Source: an uncultured Candidatus Saccharibacteria bacterium
GTDB taxonomy: Bacteria; Patescibacteriota; Saccharimonadia; Saccharimonadales; Saccharimonadaceae
Assembly (NCBI GenBank): GCA_937859515.1
Contig: CALMAK010000020.1
Span: 1-52,397 of the forward strand
Reading direction: 5' to 3'
DNA: 52,397 nucleotides
Below are positions 22,898 to 32,283 of the stretch, one piece after another. The position numbers and the translations under genes are program-made. Under the pieces are notes generated by a model. It was not told where the DNA came from, did no database searches, and saw nothing but the letters and a program-made list of their open reading frames with translations. How positions within the stretch are numbered: position 1 is the first letter of the stretch; the number at the start of each line of letters is the position of its first letter.

Positions 22898-25896
22898 AAT
22901 TCAAACATGGTACACGCAGGCGAGCGCTTGAATATGAAAAAGATTGGGCGGAGCGCTGGAAGGAAAACAAGACATTCGAGAAGTCGGTCGAGAATCGACC
23001 TGCGGATAATGCGTATGTATTCTATGATGGTCCGCCGTTCATCACGGGTGTGCCGCATCATGGGACGCTCCTGAGCTCGATCGTCAAGGACGCCGTGCCA
23101 CGATATTGGACGATGAAAGGCAAGCGTGTGGAGCGTGTGTGGGGCTGGGATACGCATGGTCTGCCAGCTGAGAACTTTGTCGAAAAACAACTTGGTATTA
23201 CCGACCGTCGTCAAATTGTAACCACTGTTGATGTTGAGGCTCCGTTAGATAAGGACGGCAACCCACTCGAAACCATCAGTCTTGAGACCTACATCACTAA
23301 AGCCCGTGAAAGTATGGTAGCAAATGCTGCTACCTGGGAGAATGTTGTTGATCGTGTAGGCCGCTGGGTGGACTTTAATGGTGCGTACAAGACCATGGAC
23401 AAGACCTTTATGGAAAGCGTGTGGTGGGCATTCAAGCAGCTGTACGATGCTGGTAAGATCTACGAAGGTGAAAAGGTGTTGATGTTTGACACAAAATTCG
23501 CGACGCCAGTCAGCAAAAACGAAGTTACCATGGATAATGATGCGTATCAGACCGTCACCGACCCTAGCCTATATGCCAAGTTCAAGTTGGTTGGTGGTGA
23601 CGCATTTATCTTGGCGTGGACGACGACACCATGGACATTGCCAGCAAACTTAATGCTAGCAGTGAACCCAGAGATGGTATATTGCGAAGTGTCAGTAGAT
23701 GGTGAGCGATTAATTGTTGCCGAAGAGGCGTTAGAACGCGTGCTGAAGGATGAGAAAAACAAACCACTAGAGCACGAAGTGATACGTAAGTTCCCAGGCA
23801 GTGAACTTGCAGGTCGGGCATACGAGCCACTTGATACGGGCAGCACATGGCCAGAGAGCGACGCCGTGCATAAAATCTATGCTGCTGATTTTGTATCCAG
23901 CGAGTCTGGTACTGGTATTGTCCATATCGCACCAGCTTACGGCGAGGACGACTTTGAGCTAGCGAAGGCAAATGGCGTCGGTGCATTTCATGTTATTGAC
24001 GACAATGGCTATTATATCGACACCAACTACAAGGGCTTAGAGGTGTGGGATAATAACAAACGTATCGCCAAAGACCTGATGGAGCGGGGTATTGGTTGGA
24101 AGATTGAATACATTCGTCACGAATATCCGTTCAACCCTCGCAGCAAACAGCGTATCATGTACCGTGCTATCCCAAGTTGGTTCTTCGACGTGCAGGGGCA
24201 AAAGCCGTTGATGCTTGAGCAAAATGAGAATATCAACTGGTTCCCGCCGCATCTTAAGCATGGTCGCTTCGCAAAGAATATCGAGCAAGCACCCGATTGG
24301 AACCTATCACGTGATCGCTTCTGGGCGACAGCAATGCCAGTATGGAAGGGCGACAAGGGTACGGTCAAGGTTGTTGGTTCGTATACCGAGCTGAAAGAAC
24401 TCAGCGGCGTCGAACTTGAAGATTATCACCGTCCATGGGTGGATGACATCAGTTTCGAAATCGACGGTGAGAAGTTTACTCGTATTGATAAGGTACTCGA
24501 CTGCTGGTTCGAGAGTGGCAGTATGCCGTTTGCACAGCTGCACTATCCGTTTGAAAATCAAGAAAAGTTCGAGAAAAACTATCCAGCTGACTTTATCGTT
24601 GAATATGTCGGCCAGGTGCGTGCGTGGTTTTACTATGTGCACGTAGTGAATACTGCACTGGCAGAAGTTGGTGCATTTGGCGAGGATTCTGAAAAGCCAG
24701 AAAAAAATGCGTTCAAGAACGTCATTACGACTGGTGTTGTTGCTGGTAATGACGGACGCAAGATGAGTAAAAGTCTTGGTAACTTTACTGATCCTAATGA
24801 ATTGATGGACAAATTTAGTGCCGACAGTCTTCGTTTCTTATTGCTGAGCAGCCCATTACTTAAGGGCGAGGATTTTGCTCTGCACGATAAAGACGTTGGT
24901 GACATTGCTCGCAAACTGTCAATGGTATGGAATATGTACGATTTCTTCACAATGTACGCCGAAGTCGATGGCTGGGAGTATGATGCGTCTCATAACTCCG
25001 TATTGAATCCAGATGATGTTACAAACCCTATGGATAAATGGATTATCAGCCGTGTTCACCAGTTGAACAAGCAGATTACCGAGGATATGGATGCCTATAA
25101 TATTCCTGATGCTATGGCGGACATTCTGCCATTACTCGATGATGCCAGTAATTGGTATGTACGTCGATCACGCCGTCGTTTCTGGAAGTCAGACGATGAT
25201 GGTGATAAGAATGAGGCATATCGTACACTGCACTATGTACTGTTGAAACTCAGTGTGCTGTTGGCGCCATTTACGCCGTTCCTCGCCGAGGAGCTGTATC
25301 AGAACTTGAGTGGTGGTAACGAGTCAGTTCACTTACTAGATTGGCCAACGAATTACAGCGTTGATAATGATGAGTTGAAGAAAATGTTCATCATTCGTGA
25401 TGCAGTTAATAGTTCGTTATCTAAGCGCGCTGGCTTGGGTATTAAGATTCGACAGCCTCTGCAGAACCTGAAGCTTACTCTAGAAGGTACCTTTGCGAAC
25501 CTTGATTTTAATGACTACTACGTGGATATCTTAAAAGAAGAGGTAAACGTAAAGAGTGTTGAGATTGTAAAATCCAAAGCAGTGTTGACGGGTGTCGATG
25601 GCCTAGCAACTACGGAGCTTGATTCGGTGATTACACCAGAGCTCAAGCTTGAGGGTCTAATGCGTGAAGTTATTCGTCACGTACAGGCGGCGCGCAAGAA
25701 TGCCGGCTTGAACGTTGACGATCGCATTAACCTGCATTTAATGACTGATGGTGTGGAACTTGCCAAGGCAATTGCCACACATCGTGACGAAATTTACGCC
25801 GAGACGTTGGCGGTTGGTGAAGAGGTGAGCACGACTGATGCAACTGTGGTAAAGATCGAGGGCGTCGAGCTGGCAATTTCGCTAGAAAAAGCCTAA
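22894..25896 (+). CDS. ileS: Isoleucyl-tRNA synthetase, eukaryote-like type
   Basis: 1000 residues, class I synthetase. The HIGH motif is HHGT (55-58), KMSKS is intact (about 622-626), and WDTHGLP and the editing-domain TTPWTLPAN motif are present. The C-terminal part lacks the zinc-binding cysteines of E. coli-type IleRS and ends in a helical extension. These traits match the second, eukaryote/archaea-like clade, which in studied cases resists mupirocin. It charges tRNA-Ile. It is coupled to the cupin gene by a 4-nt overlap and lies under the T-box. Confidence 0.95.
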   Translation: MKFKHGTRRRALEYEKDWAERWKENKTFEKSVENRPADNAYVFYDGPPFITGVPHHGTLLSSIVKDAVPRYWTMKGKRVERVWGWDTHGLPAENFVEKQLGITDRRQIVTTVDVEAPLDKDGNPLETISLETYITKARESMVANAATWENVVDRVGRWVDFNGAYKTMDKTFMESVWWAFKQLYDAGKIYEGEKVLMFDTKFATPVSKNEVTMDNDAYQTVTDPSLYAKFKLVGGDAFILAWTTTPWTLPANLMLAVNPEMVYCEVSVDGERLIVAEEALERVLKDEKNKPLEHEVIRKFPGSELAGRAYEPLDTGSTWPESDAVHKIYAADFVSSESGTGIVHIAPAYGEDDFELAKANGVGAFHVIDDNGYYIDTNYKGLEVWDNNKRIAKDLMERGIGWKIEYIRHEYPFNPRSKQRIMYRAIPSWFFDVQGQKPLMLEQNENINWFPPHLKHGRFAKNIEQAPDWNLSRDRFWATAMPVWKGDKGTVKVVGSYTELKELSGVELEDYHRPWVDDISFEIDGEKFTRIDKVLDCWFESGSMPFAQLHYPFENQEKFEKNYPADFIVEYVGQVRAWFYYVHVVNTALAEVGAFGEDSEKPEKNAFKNVITTGVVAGNDGRKMSKSLGNFTDPNELMDKFSADSLRFLLLSSPLLKGEDFALHDKDVGDIARKLSMVWNMYDFFTMYAEVDGWEYDASHNSVLNPDDVTNPMDKWIISRVHQLNKQITEDMDAYNIPDAMADILPLLDDASNWYVRRSRRRFWKSDDDGDKNEAYRTLHYVLLKLSVLLAPFTPFLAEELYQNLSGGNESVHLLDWPTNYSVDNDELKKMFIIRDAVNSSLSKRAGLGIKIRQPLQNLKLTLEGTFANLDFNDYYVDILKEEVNVKSVEIVKSKAVLTGVDGLATTELDSVITPELKLEGLMREVIRHVQAARKNAGLNVDDRINLHLMTDGVELAKAIATHRDEIYAETLAVGEEVSTTDATVVKIEGVELAISLEKA

Positions 25897-25912
25897 CAAA
25901 CACGCGAGATAC

Positions 25913-25941
25913 TTGACATTTTATATCTTTTATGCTTAAAT
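25913..25941 (+). promoter_or_regulatory. Promoter of the 57-residue acidic protein gene
   Basis: TTGACA (25913-25918), 17-bp spacer, extended -10 TGC-TTAAAT (25933-25941). It has a perfect -35. Confidence 0.8.
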
Positions 25942-25967
25942 GAAATTATAAAGGTACAAAAATAAAC

Positions 25968-26141
25968 ATGTCATTATTTCAATATTTACAGCTTCAAGCA
26001 GTCGAACCAGAAGACGACAATAGTACACTGGACTATTTTGAGCGCGATGAGATGAGTCTTGATGATACGATCGATGGTGATGCACTGGATGCGTCGTGGT
26101 CGCGTATCATCGAATCAAACGACAATGACGGCGACGCCTAG
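25968..26141 (+). CDS. Small acidic protein, 57 residues, unknown
   Basis: ATG at 25968, TAG at 26139-26141. The chain starts MSLFQYLQLQ, which may form an amphipathic helix, then is rich in Asp and Glu to its end (DNDGDA). It has no cysteines and no membrane segment. A near-consensus promoter precedes it, and the leader ends GGTACAAAAATAAAC before the ATG, similar to the leader of the 32284 gene. It is not recognised as any family. Codon use looks like that of its neighbours, so I take it as a real gene. Confidence 0.6.
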   Translation: MSLFQYLQLQAVEPEDDNSTLDYFERDEMSLDDTIDGDALDASWSRIIESNDNDGDA

Positions 26142-26147
26142 TTGGCG

Positions 26148-26153
26148 TACACT
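26148..26153 (+). promoter_or_regulatory. -10 box of the metallopeptidase gene, leaderless
   Basis: TACACT ends 6 nt before the ATG at 26160; TACACTAGA is the same string seen before the ROK, priA and ABC genes. Confidence 0.55.
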
Positions 26154-26159
26154 AGACAT

Positions 26160-26549
26160 ATGGAACTTACCGATCAGCAGTTTGATGCATTGATTACCCG
26201 CGCTATGGACGAGTTACCTCAAGAATATATTAAGGGGCTAAAAAACGTGGCAATCGTTATGGCGGACGAACCGACTGATGAACAACGTCAAAAGATGAGG
26301 TTAGATAGGCGAAGTCTTCTTCTGGGCCTATATGAAGGGGTGCCACTGACTCAGCGAGGTAGTGGATGGAGCGGGATGCTGCCAGATAAGATTACGATGT
26401 TTAAGAATCAAATTTTGGCAGTTGCCTATGACGAAGAAAGTCTATTTGAACAGACAAAGCGCACCTTGTGGCATGAAATTGCACACTACTATGGTCTGGA
26501 TCATGATCGTATTGATGAGCTAGAGGCACGTGCCCCGCGCGAGCGTTGA
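26160..26549 (+). CDS. Metallopeptidase family protein (minimal zincin)
   Basis: 129 residues. HEIAHYYGLDH near the C-terminus (HExxHxxGxxH) is the zinc site of the small zincin-like metallopeptidase family found across bacteria. The middle reads LLGLYEGVPLTQRG, also typical of that family. It is soluble and cytoplasmic. The start at 26160 is chosen because a -10 box sits 6 nt upstream; the upstream in-frame ATG overlaps the previous stop region. Its substrate is unknown. Its TGA stop lies within the -35 box of the next gene. Confidence 0.85.
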   Translation: MELTDQQFDALITRAMDELPQEYIKGLKNVAIVMADEPTDEQRQKMRLDRRSLLLGLYEGVPLTQRGSGWSGMLPDKITMFKNQILAVAYDEESLFEQTKRTLWHEIAHYYGLDHDRIDELEARAPRER

Positions 26550-26574
26550 TTTTTTCGTAAAAACGGAGTACAAT
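26546..26574 (+). promoter_or_regulatory. Promoter of the 1242-residue surface protein
   Basis: TTGATT (26546-26551), 17-bp spacer, TACAAT (26569-26574). The leader is about 58 nt with GAGGT before the start. Confidence 0.7.
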
Positions 26575-26638
26575 CGGCTTGAATTAGTTTATCGCCCAGA
26601 TGGAGTGGAGTCCTGGCGGGCAGGCGAGGTAACGTGTA

Positions 26639-29600
26639 ATGAGTCTTAAATCATCTATCAACCCCCCCCAGATTAAGAAGCGGCTGGCGGTATTTTTTGC
26701 CGTCTTCGCATTGTTGGTGCAACCGATGTATGCGTTGGTGGCAAGCCAAGTAGCAAATGCCGTCACGGCTGTCGTTGTCAACCAGGCAGAGCTTGAAGCG
26801 GCCATTGACCCTGCAAGCGGAAAGAATATTATTCAGCTGGGCGCTAGCTTCTCGGTAGATACAAAGATTTCTCTCAATCGATCGTTAACACTGAATGGTG
26901 AGGGATACACGATCACCTCCACTCGTAACAATAATCCGAATGATAACAGCAATAATGCGACACTTGGTATCAATAATACGGCTGGCGTAACCCTCAATAA
27001 CCTCACCGTTACCCGTGGTGCTGGACAGAACATTCATGGTATCAATATATGGCGCTCGACTGCGGTGCTGAATGATGTTACGATCACAGGCTTTAACAAC
27101 GGTGGAACGAAATATGGTCTTCTCGTTGGCGAGAACTCACAAGTAACGGTATATAACATTACGACCAGTGGCAATAGCCGTGGTATCAATGTCGACAAGG
27201 GTGCACCAAAACTTACGGTTAATGGACAAAGTAGTCATGGCGAGTCAACGGCTATATTTGTTGATAGCAGTACTACCTCGTATGTTGTTGATACGCATAG
27301 TCAATACCAGCGAACTTCACTTTTTGGCCACTGGTATTCTCTCAAGTCGGCACCTAGTGCTCCAGCTATTACGGCACCAGCGACTTCACCAGCAGTAACT
27401 ACGACGAATGTAAATGCTACGTGGAATGCACCGTCGTTTTCTAGCACAAGGAACGCAGCGGCTTCGTATAATGTATCCATCAATGGTGGTCCAATCACGA
27501 ATGTGACAACAACAAACTACACGTTCGACGGTCTCACTGACGGTACGTATACTATCTCGGTTCAGTCAGTTGCAGCATCTGGCCTTGTGGGCGGTACGGC
27601 AACACAAACCTTCACGGTTGAGCTGCCTGACACAACACCACCAACATTTGCAATCACTAACCCTGTAAACGGATCATATGTGCGTGGTACACAAACAATC
27701 AACGCCCAGATTACCGACGAGAGCGATATCTCAAAGGTTCTCGTGAATATCGCAGGTAACTCTCGATCATGGACAAATGGTTCTAGCGCGACGATTAGTC
27801 GTACTGGTGATATCTTCTCAACAACGATTGACACCAAGACGATTGCTGATGGTCCTGTACACGTCGTCCTTCGTGGCACAGATGGTGCAGGCAATACACG
27901 CTACTGGAACAATAATGCGAGCAACCGCCAACATGTATTTTACGTTGACAACACGCGACCTGTCGTTGAACTGGTCAGTCCAGTTGGCGCTAGCTATAAC
28001 CCGGTCAACTACGAAGTAAAGGCAACAGATAACCTTGCCTTGCAGACCGTCACGGCTCATATCTACGATGCGGCGGGTACGACGCTCGTGAAGAACTGTT
28101 CAAGTACGGTAACCCCAGATGGAGCTGATGAATATAACTTGGTTTGTCCTGTTTCGTCACTCGGTCTTTCTGACGGCACATACACGATTCGTTACAACGC
28201 AGCCGACAAGGCGGGTAATATCGCCGTTACTAAGACGGCTACATTCACTATTGACGCAATCAAGCCGACAATTCATGTTAAAGGCCAGGGTAATACGTAT
28301 ACACCCACTTCGTTGGGCCAGGGTAACATCTTCCGCGAAGTCAGCTTCAAGCTGTTCGATGGCGGCAGAGTCGACCGCGTAGAGATTAACGGTGTCAACA
28401 AGAACCTCAGCGACAGTACGTGGTCTGATGTGAATAACGTCAAGCCAGGTGTGTCTGGTGCCGTTGAAGGCAACAACACGCTGGTTGCATTTGACGTCGC
28501 TGGTAATAGCACGACCTATGAATTTGTACTTGATACGACGGCACCAAAGATTACGGTGAAGCCAGGGTATATTGGTACTCTTGGTGATAAGATTTTCAGT
28601 AATGTCAGCTTCGCACTTGAGGATTACGGTAGTTCGTCTATCAACAAACTTGATAAGTACACGATCAATGGTCATTTAAGCGATTTTAGTAATAACAAGT
28701 GGAGTGATGCAAACTTCCAAAATATCAAGGCACATCTCGTTGAAGGTGAAAATACGCTCGTACTATATGACGAAGCAGGTAACTCGTCATCATATACATT
28801 TATCTATGATGCCACGAAGCCTACGGTAAAGGTAAACCTGAACCGCAGCGGTTATCTGGTTTCAGGTGGAGTGACAAACTCAGCTAGTGTGCCAGAGATC
28901 GAGGCATTCGATAAACACCTGACACGCATCGAGGTATGGAAAGACGGTGCAAAGGTAACAGGGTGGACGACTGTCAATCAGAACGCCACAACCTATAAGA
29001 AGATTAATTGGCTAGGTAATGGCACCTATGTTATCCGTGCATTTGATGCAGCCGGTTTGGTATCAGATGACTTCACGGTCACTATTGATAACACAGCACC
29101 AACTGGTACATTTGCCTACTCACACAGCAACAACCTGACAAATCAAGATGTTACTGTAACTCTTACTACGTCCGAGGAAGTCCAGGACATTGCTGGCTGG
29201 ACACGTACTAGTGCAAATACTTTTACAAAGATATTTACGGCTAACGGTAAGTTCACCGTTGCCTTTACTGATATCGCTGGTAATAATGGTGGCGCGAACG
29301 GCGAAGTAAAGCGCATTGACAAGGTTGTGCCAGTGTTCCTCAATATTGCTGATGGCGCATCTATCGCAGGATCATCATTCGTCATTCAAGTGCAAGATCC
29401 ATACAATAACGGTGCCCACGGCATCTATGAGAAGCTTATTGTTGATGGAAGTCCTGTGAATCTTACCCGTGTTGGCGACTTTGTTTACGAAGCGACTATT
29501 AGCGGGGTGGGTAGCCATACTGTGACAGTTAGAGACAAGGCCGGCAATGAGGCGACGATTACATTCTTGATTGGAGATGCAGTTCCTGCTTCGGTGGTTA

Positions 29601-30367
29601 CAATTACTAATCACGAACGCAACGATGATGGTACCTACACTATTCGGGGCACGACAACGCACCCTACTGATACGGTGAAACTTTGGTTTGTTACTGAGGG
29701 CGGTCATGTGGAGATCGAGGGTGTTGTAGTTGACGTAGAAGGCAATTGGTCAGTCCCAACTGGTAAACTTACGCCAGGTGAATATGAATTGTTTGCCCTT
29801 ACGACAAACGAACAAGGCGTCCAGACCCCCGTAGAGAGCACCTATACATTTGAGGTTAAGAATAATAATGGTGGTGGCCAACAGGGTGGTGCTGAAGAGG
29901 TTCTTGCCAACGAGAGTGCCGATGAGGAAGATCGTCCAACTCTGCAATCGAACCCAATTGCGTTTCTTCCTGCAACCCTCGGCACGACTGGCTTTAATGA
30001 TGGTACGGCTACAACACCATTGCTACGCACAGCCCCATCGGCAAACAGTGATGATAGTGACGCTGACGTTCTTGGTGCCGAAGATGTACGTGCTGACTGG
30101 TCGGTTGTAAATGCTGCAATGGCGGGCTTTATCGCCATTCTTGCCGTTGTCGCCTTGGCTGGCATCCGCCGCAAAGAGACGGATAACAATACGGGTGCGC
30201 GCGTGTTCATGTTGGTGCCTGCGGCTGCGGCGATTATCGCATTCTTCGTAATTGACGATTTGACCGGTTCGATGATTTGGTTCAACGTATGGACATGGCT
30301 GTTCGCCGGTATCTTGGTGGTCCAGGCAATCCTCGCCACTCTGACAACAAAGACAGCGAACGATTAA
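26639..30367 (+). CDS. Giant surface protein: beta-helix, Ig-like repeats, three C-terminal helices
   Basis: 1242 residues. A signal peptide (about 14-40) follows a C8 tract at codons 8-11. Residues 45-235 look like a right-handed beta-helix (repeated short strands, LNNLTVTRG, INIWRSTAVLNDVTITGF). A fibronectin-III-like module (about 235-330) and several Ig-like modules follow to about 1085, each ending near DxAGN. The C-terminus has three membrane helices (about 1159-1236), so it is anchored by membrane segments rather than by a sortase signal. It is most likely an adhesin or cell-surface fibre; sugar binding by the beta-helix is possible. Gain or loss of one C would truncate it at once. Confidence 0.82.
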   Translation: MSLKSSINPPQIKKRLAVFFAVFALLVQPMYALVASQVANAVTAVVVNQAELEAAIDPASGKNIIQLGASFSVDTKISLNRSLTLNGEGYTITSTRNNNPNDNSNNATLGINNTAGVTLNNLTVTRGAGQNIHGINIWRSTAVLNDVTITGFNNGGTKYGLLVGENSQVTVYNITTSGNSRGINVDKGAPKLTVNGQSSHGESTAIFVDSSTTSYVVDTHSQYQRTSLFGHWYSLKSAPSAPAITAPATSPAVTTTNVNATWNAPSFSSTRNAAASYNVSINGGPITNVTTTNYTFDGLTDGTYTISVQSVAASGLVGGTATQTFTVELPDTTPPTFAITNPVNGSYVRGTQTINAQITDESDISKVLVNIAGNSRSWTNGSSATISRTGDIFSTTIDTKTIADGPVHVVLRGTDGAGNTRYWNNNASNRQHVFYVDNTRPVVELVSPVGASYNPVNYEVKATDNLALQTVTAHIYDAAGTTLVKNCSSTVTPDGADEYNLVCPVSSLGLSDGTYTIRYNAADKAGNIAVTKTATFTIDAIKPTIHVKGQGNTYTPTSLGQGNIFREVSFKLFDGGRVDRVEINGVNKNLSDSTWSDVNNVKPGVSGAVEGNNTLVAFDVAGNSTTYEFVLDTTAPKITVKPGYIGTLGDKIFSNVSFALEDYGSSSINKLDKYTINGHLSDFSNNKWSDANFQNIKAHLVEGENTLVLYDEAGNSSSYTFIYDATKPTVKVNLNRSGYLVSGGVTNSASVPEIEAFDKHLTRIEVWKDGAKVTGWTTVNQNATTYKKINWLGNGTYVIRAFDAAGLVSDDFTVTIDNTAPTGTFAYSHSNNLTNQDVTVTLTTSEEVQDIAGWTRTSANTFTKIFTANGKFTVAFTDIAGNNGGANGEVKRIDKVVPVFLNIADGASIAGSSFVIQVQDPYNNGAHGIYEKLIVDGSPVNLTRVGDFVYEATISGVGSHTVTVRDKAGNEATITFLIGDAVPASVVTITNHERNDDGTYTIRGTTTHPTDTVKLWFVTEGGHVEIEGVVVDVEGNWSVPTGKLTPGEYELFALTTNEQGVQTPVESTYTFEVKNNNGGGQQGGAEEVLANESADEEDRPTLQSNPIAFLPATLGTTGFNDGTATTPLLRTAPSANSDDSDADVLGAEDVRADWSVVNAAMAGFIAILAVVALAGIRRKETDNNTGARVFMLVPAAAAIIAFFVIDDLTGSMIWFNVWTWLFAGILVVQAILATLTTKTAND
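26662..26669 (+). repeat. C8 homopolymer in the 5' coding region (candidate contingency tract)
   Basis: Eight C cover the end of codon 8 to the start of codon 11 (Asn-Pro-Pro-Gln). With C9 a TAA follows three codons later (CCA GAT TAA). With C7 the frame stops at a TAG after about 28 codons. Only C8 (or a multiple-of-three change) expresses the protein. Confidence 0.8.
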
Positions 30368-30390
30368 TAAAAGTGTATCTTCGCGATATG

Positions 30391-30421
30391 AAAGGAGCCT
30401 CCCAAGAGGTTCCTTTTTATT
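30391..30421 (+). terminator. Terminator of the giant surface protein gene
   Basis: AAAGGAGCCTC (30391-30401) pairs with GAGGTTCCTTT (30406-30416) with one G-U pair, loop CCAA, followed by TTTTTATTT-type sequence. Confidence 0.85.
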
Positions 30422-30428
30422 TGCATAA

Positions 30429-30437
30429 TGCTATACT
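30429..30437 (+). promoter_or_regulatory. Extended -10 promoter of the CAP gene, leaderless
   Basis: TGC-TATACT ends 8 nt before the ATG at 30446. The in-frame ATG at 30428 lies upstream of the -10 and cannot be the start of this transcript. Confidence 0.68.
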
Positions 30438-30445
30438 GGTTGCAA

Positions 30446-31345
30446 ATGACCAAAAAACAAACACAACTTTGGAAACGACGTGTGCGACGTGTTTGTCGGC
30501 GGATTCATCTTTGGTTTGTGCCGCAGCGAAATAATCACTATCGACCACACCTTATACGACGCTATGGGCTATTGGTGGTACTCGCGGTGGCGATGGGTCT
30601 GCAATTTGGATATAACTATACCAAAACGGGGTATGTGCTGGGGCGGGTGACAACTGTAACACCTGCGGGATTGTTGGCGAGCACCAATGATGAACGCATT
30701 GAGCGTAACCTGACACCACTGCGCATGAACAGCCAACTAACAGAGGCAGCAACCGCCAAGGCACAGGATATGCTGCAACGAGGATATTGGGATCATAATG
30801 CGCCCGATGGTACTGAACCGTGGGCGTGGGTTGATCAGGCGGGATATACCTACAGTAAGGCGGGCGAGAACCTAGCACGTAATTTTTCGTCGTCGAGTGC
30901 AGCAGTGGGTGCATGGATGAATTCGACTTCACATCGTGATAACGTGCTAAACGCTGCGTATCAGGATGTTGGTTTTGCTATAGCGAGTGGCGAATTAGAG
31001 GGCAAACCAACGACGATTATTGTTGCATTTTATGGTGCGCGTCAACAGGGCGTGGTTGCGGGAGCATCAGCGGTGCGTAGTGCCAAAGAAGCGGCGGTTG
31101 ATGTTGTGTTGACGCCTGCTGCACGGATTGGCATTGCCTTGCAGTCATTAACGCCAGCTGCCGTTACGAGTCTCGCATTGATCTTTATTGCTACGACTGT
31201 TGCGATAACGGCACACTTTTATCGTAGCAAGTTACCAAAACAACGCCGTGAAAGCTGGTACAAGCATCATGGTGTGGCCAAGGCGACAGGACTGCTGACT
31301 ATGGCGGCATTTATCGTGCTGCTGTACGGTGGCGGGCAGCTGTAG
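30446..31345 (+). CDS. Membrane-anchored CAP-domain (SCP-like) protein
   Basis: About 299 residues. A basic N-terminus leads to a membrane helix (about 42-60). The CAP domain (about 75-195) shows the typical LTEAATAKAQDM helix, YWDHNAPDG, GENLA and SxxHRDNVLNxxYxDVG motifs. Two more membrane helices follow (about 228-250 and 275-295). Bacterial CAP proteins are secreted; their activity is mostly unknown, with lipid or wall binding suggested. The start is set by the promoter at 30429-30437. Confidence 0.85.
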   Translation: MTKKQTQLWKRRVRRVCRRIHLWFVPQRNNHYRPHLIRRYGLLVVLAVAMGLQFGYNYTKTGYVLGRVTTVTPAGLLASTNDERIERNLTPLRMNSQLTEAATAKAQDMLQRGYWDHNAPDGTEPWAWVDQAGYTYSKAGENLARNFSSSSAAVGAWMNSTSHRDNVLNAAYQDVGFAIASGELEGKPTTIIVAFYGARQQGVVAGASAVRSAKEAAVDVVLTPAARIGIALQSLTPAAVTSLALIFIATTVAITAHFYRSKLPKQRRESWYKHHGVAKATGLLTMAAFIVLLYGGGQL

Positions 31346-31363
31346 CACGTCTTTTTTTTGCTG

Positions 31364-31369
31364 TATAAT
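31364..31369 (+). promoter_or_regulatory. -10 box of galU, leaderless
   Basis: TATAAT ends 7 nt before the ATG at 31377. No convincing -35; a T8 run lies upstream. Confidence 0.6.
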
Positions 31370-31376
31370 GGGCTAT

Positions 31377-32195
31377 ATGAGCATTACAAAAGCAATTATT
31401 CCAGTGGCTGGGTGGGGAACGCGTCGCCTACCAATTACTAAAGCAATCGAAAAATGTATGTTACCAATTGGTAATCGTCCGCTTGTCGATTATGTCGTTC
31501 AGGACTGTCTCGCGGCAGGTATCAACGAGATATTCTTTGTCGTTGGTGAAGATAGCGATCAATTAGAGAATTACTATCGCAGTAATATCAAACTAATTGA
31601 CTATCTAAAGCGTAACGGCAAGGAGGATATGCTGCCGCTCATCGCCCCCCTGGCGGGCGTGAAGTTGCACTTTGTAGTGCAACCAGGATATGGAAAATAT
31701 GGTACGGCAGTTCCTGTTGCGCTGGTGGCTGATCAGATTCCTGACGACGAATCGGTGGTAGTACTGATGGGCGATGACTTTGTATATACGGAGGATGGTA
31801 GTAGTGAGACGGCGCGGCTTATTGCGGCGGCTGGTGATAATTCGGCGATGTTGGGCGTCGAGGTGCCTCGCGAGGCAGTCTCTCGATATGGGGTGATTGA
31901 GACAGATTTGAATAATCATTTTGTTCAGATTGTCGAGAAGCCTACTTCTGAGGAAGCACCAAGTAATCTTATTAATGTTAGCAAATATGTTCTTAATCCC
32001 GAGGCAATGACGGCAATACGCACGTATGCAGCGACCGAAAGGACAGAGGAGTACTATATTACTGACCCTATTAATGACTATGTCTCGACGGGTGGAATTG
32101 TGGTGGTTGTTCCGGCTGAAGGGCAGTATCTTGACGGTGGCTCAGTCGAGGGTTGGCTGCACGCCAACAACGTTGTTATTGGCAGTAGTAAATAA
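31377..32195 (+). CDS. galU: UTP-glucose-1-phosphate uridylyltransferase
   Basis: 272 residues. The nucleotide-binding motif AGWGTRRLPITKAIEKCMLPI covers residues 11-31 (most GalU have LGTR or FGTR at the third to sixth position). VVLMGDDF carries the metal-binding Asp, and VEKP and a YLDGGSVEGW motif match the sugar-binding site. It makes UDP-glucose for envelope glycans. The start at 31377 is supported by a TATAAT 7 nt upstream; the longer frame starts within the CAP gene. Confidence 0.92.
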   Translation: MSITKAIIPVAGWGTRRLPITKAIEKCMLPIGNRPLVDYVVQDCLAAGINEIFFVVGEDSDQLENYYRSNIKLIDYLKRNGKEDMLPLIAPLAGVKLHFVVQPGYGKYGTAVPVALVADQIPDDESVVVLMGDDFVYTEDGSSETARLIAAAGDNSAMLGVEVPREAVSRYGVIETDLNNHFVQIVEKPTSEEAPSNLINVSKYVLNPEAMTAIRTYAATERTEEYYITDPINDYVSTGGIVVVVPAEGQYLDGGSVEGWLHANNVVIGSSK

Positions 32196-32208
32196 TACAA
32201 CGATATAC

Positions 32209-32238
32209 TTGTTTTATTCAATATGCTTATGGTACAGT
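32209..32238 (+). promoter_or_regulatory. Promoter of the 1510-residue acidic protein
   Basis: TTGTTT (32209-32214), 18-bp spacer, extended -10 TGG-TACAGT (32230-32238). A TATGCTTATGG segment resembles the promoters at 20059 and 25913. Confidence 0.6.
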
Positions 32239-32283
32239 AGGCGTATATAGTTTAGGTAAAAGTAAAGAAAGTGCAAAATAAAC

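Noticed and set aside
31352-31359. T8 tract upstream of galU as a third contingency tract
   Set aside because: No convincing -35 lies upstream of it, T runs are common after terminators, and galU is a housekeeping gene. I give it no phase-variation role.
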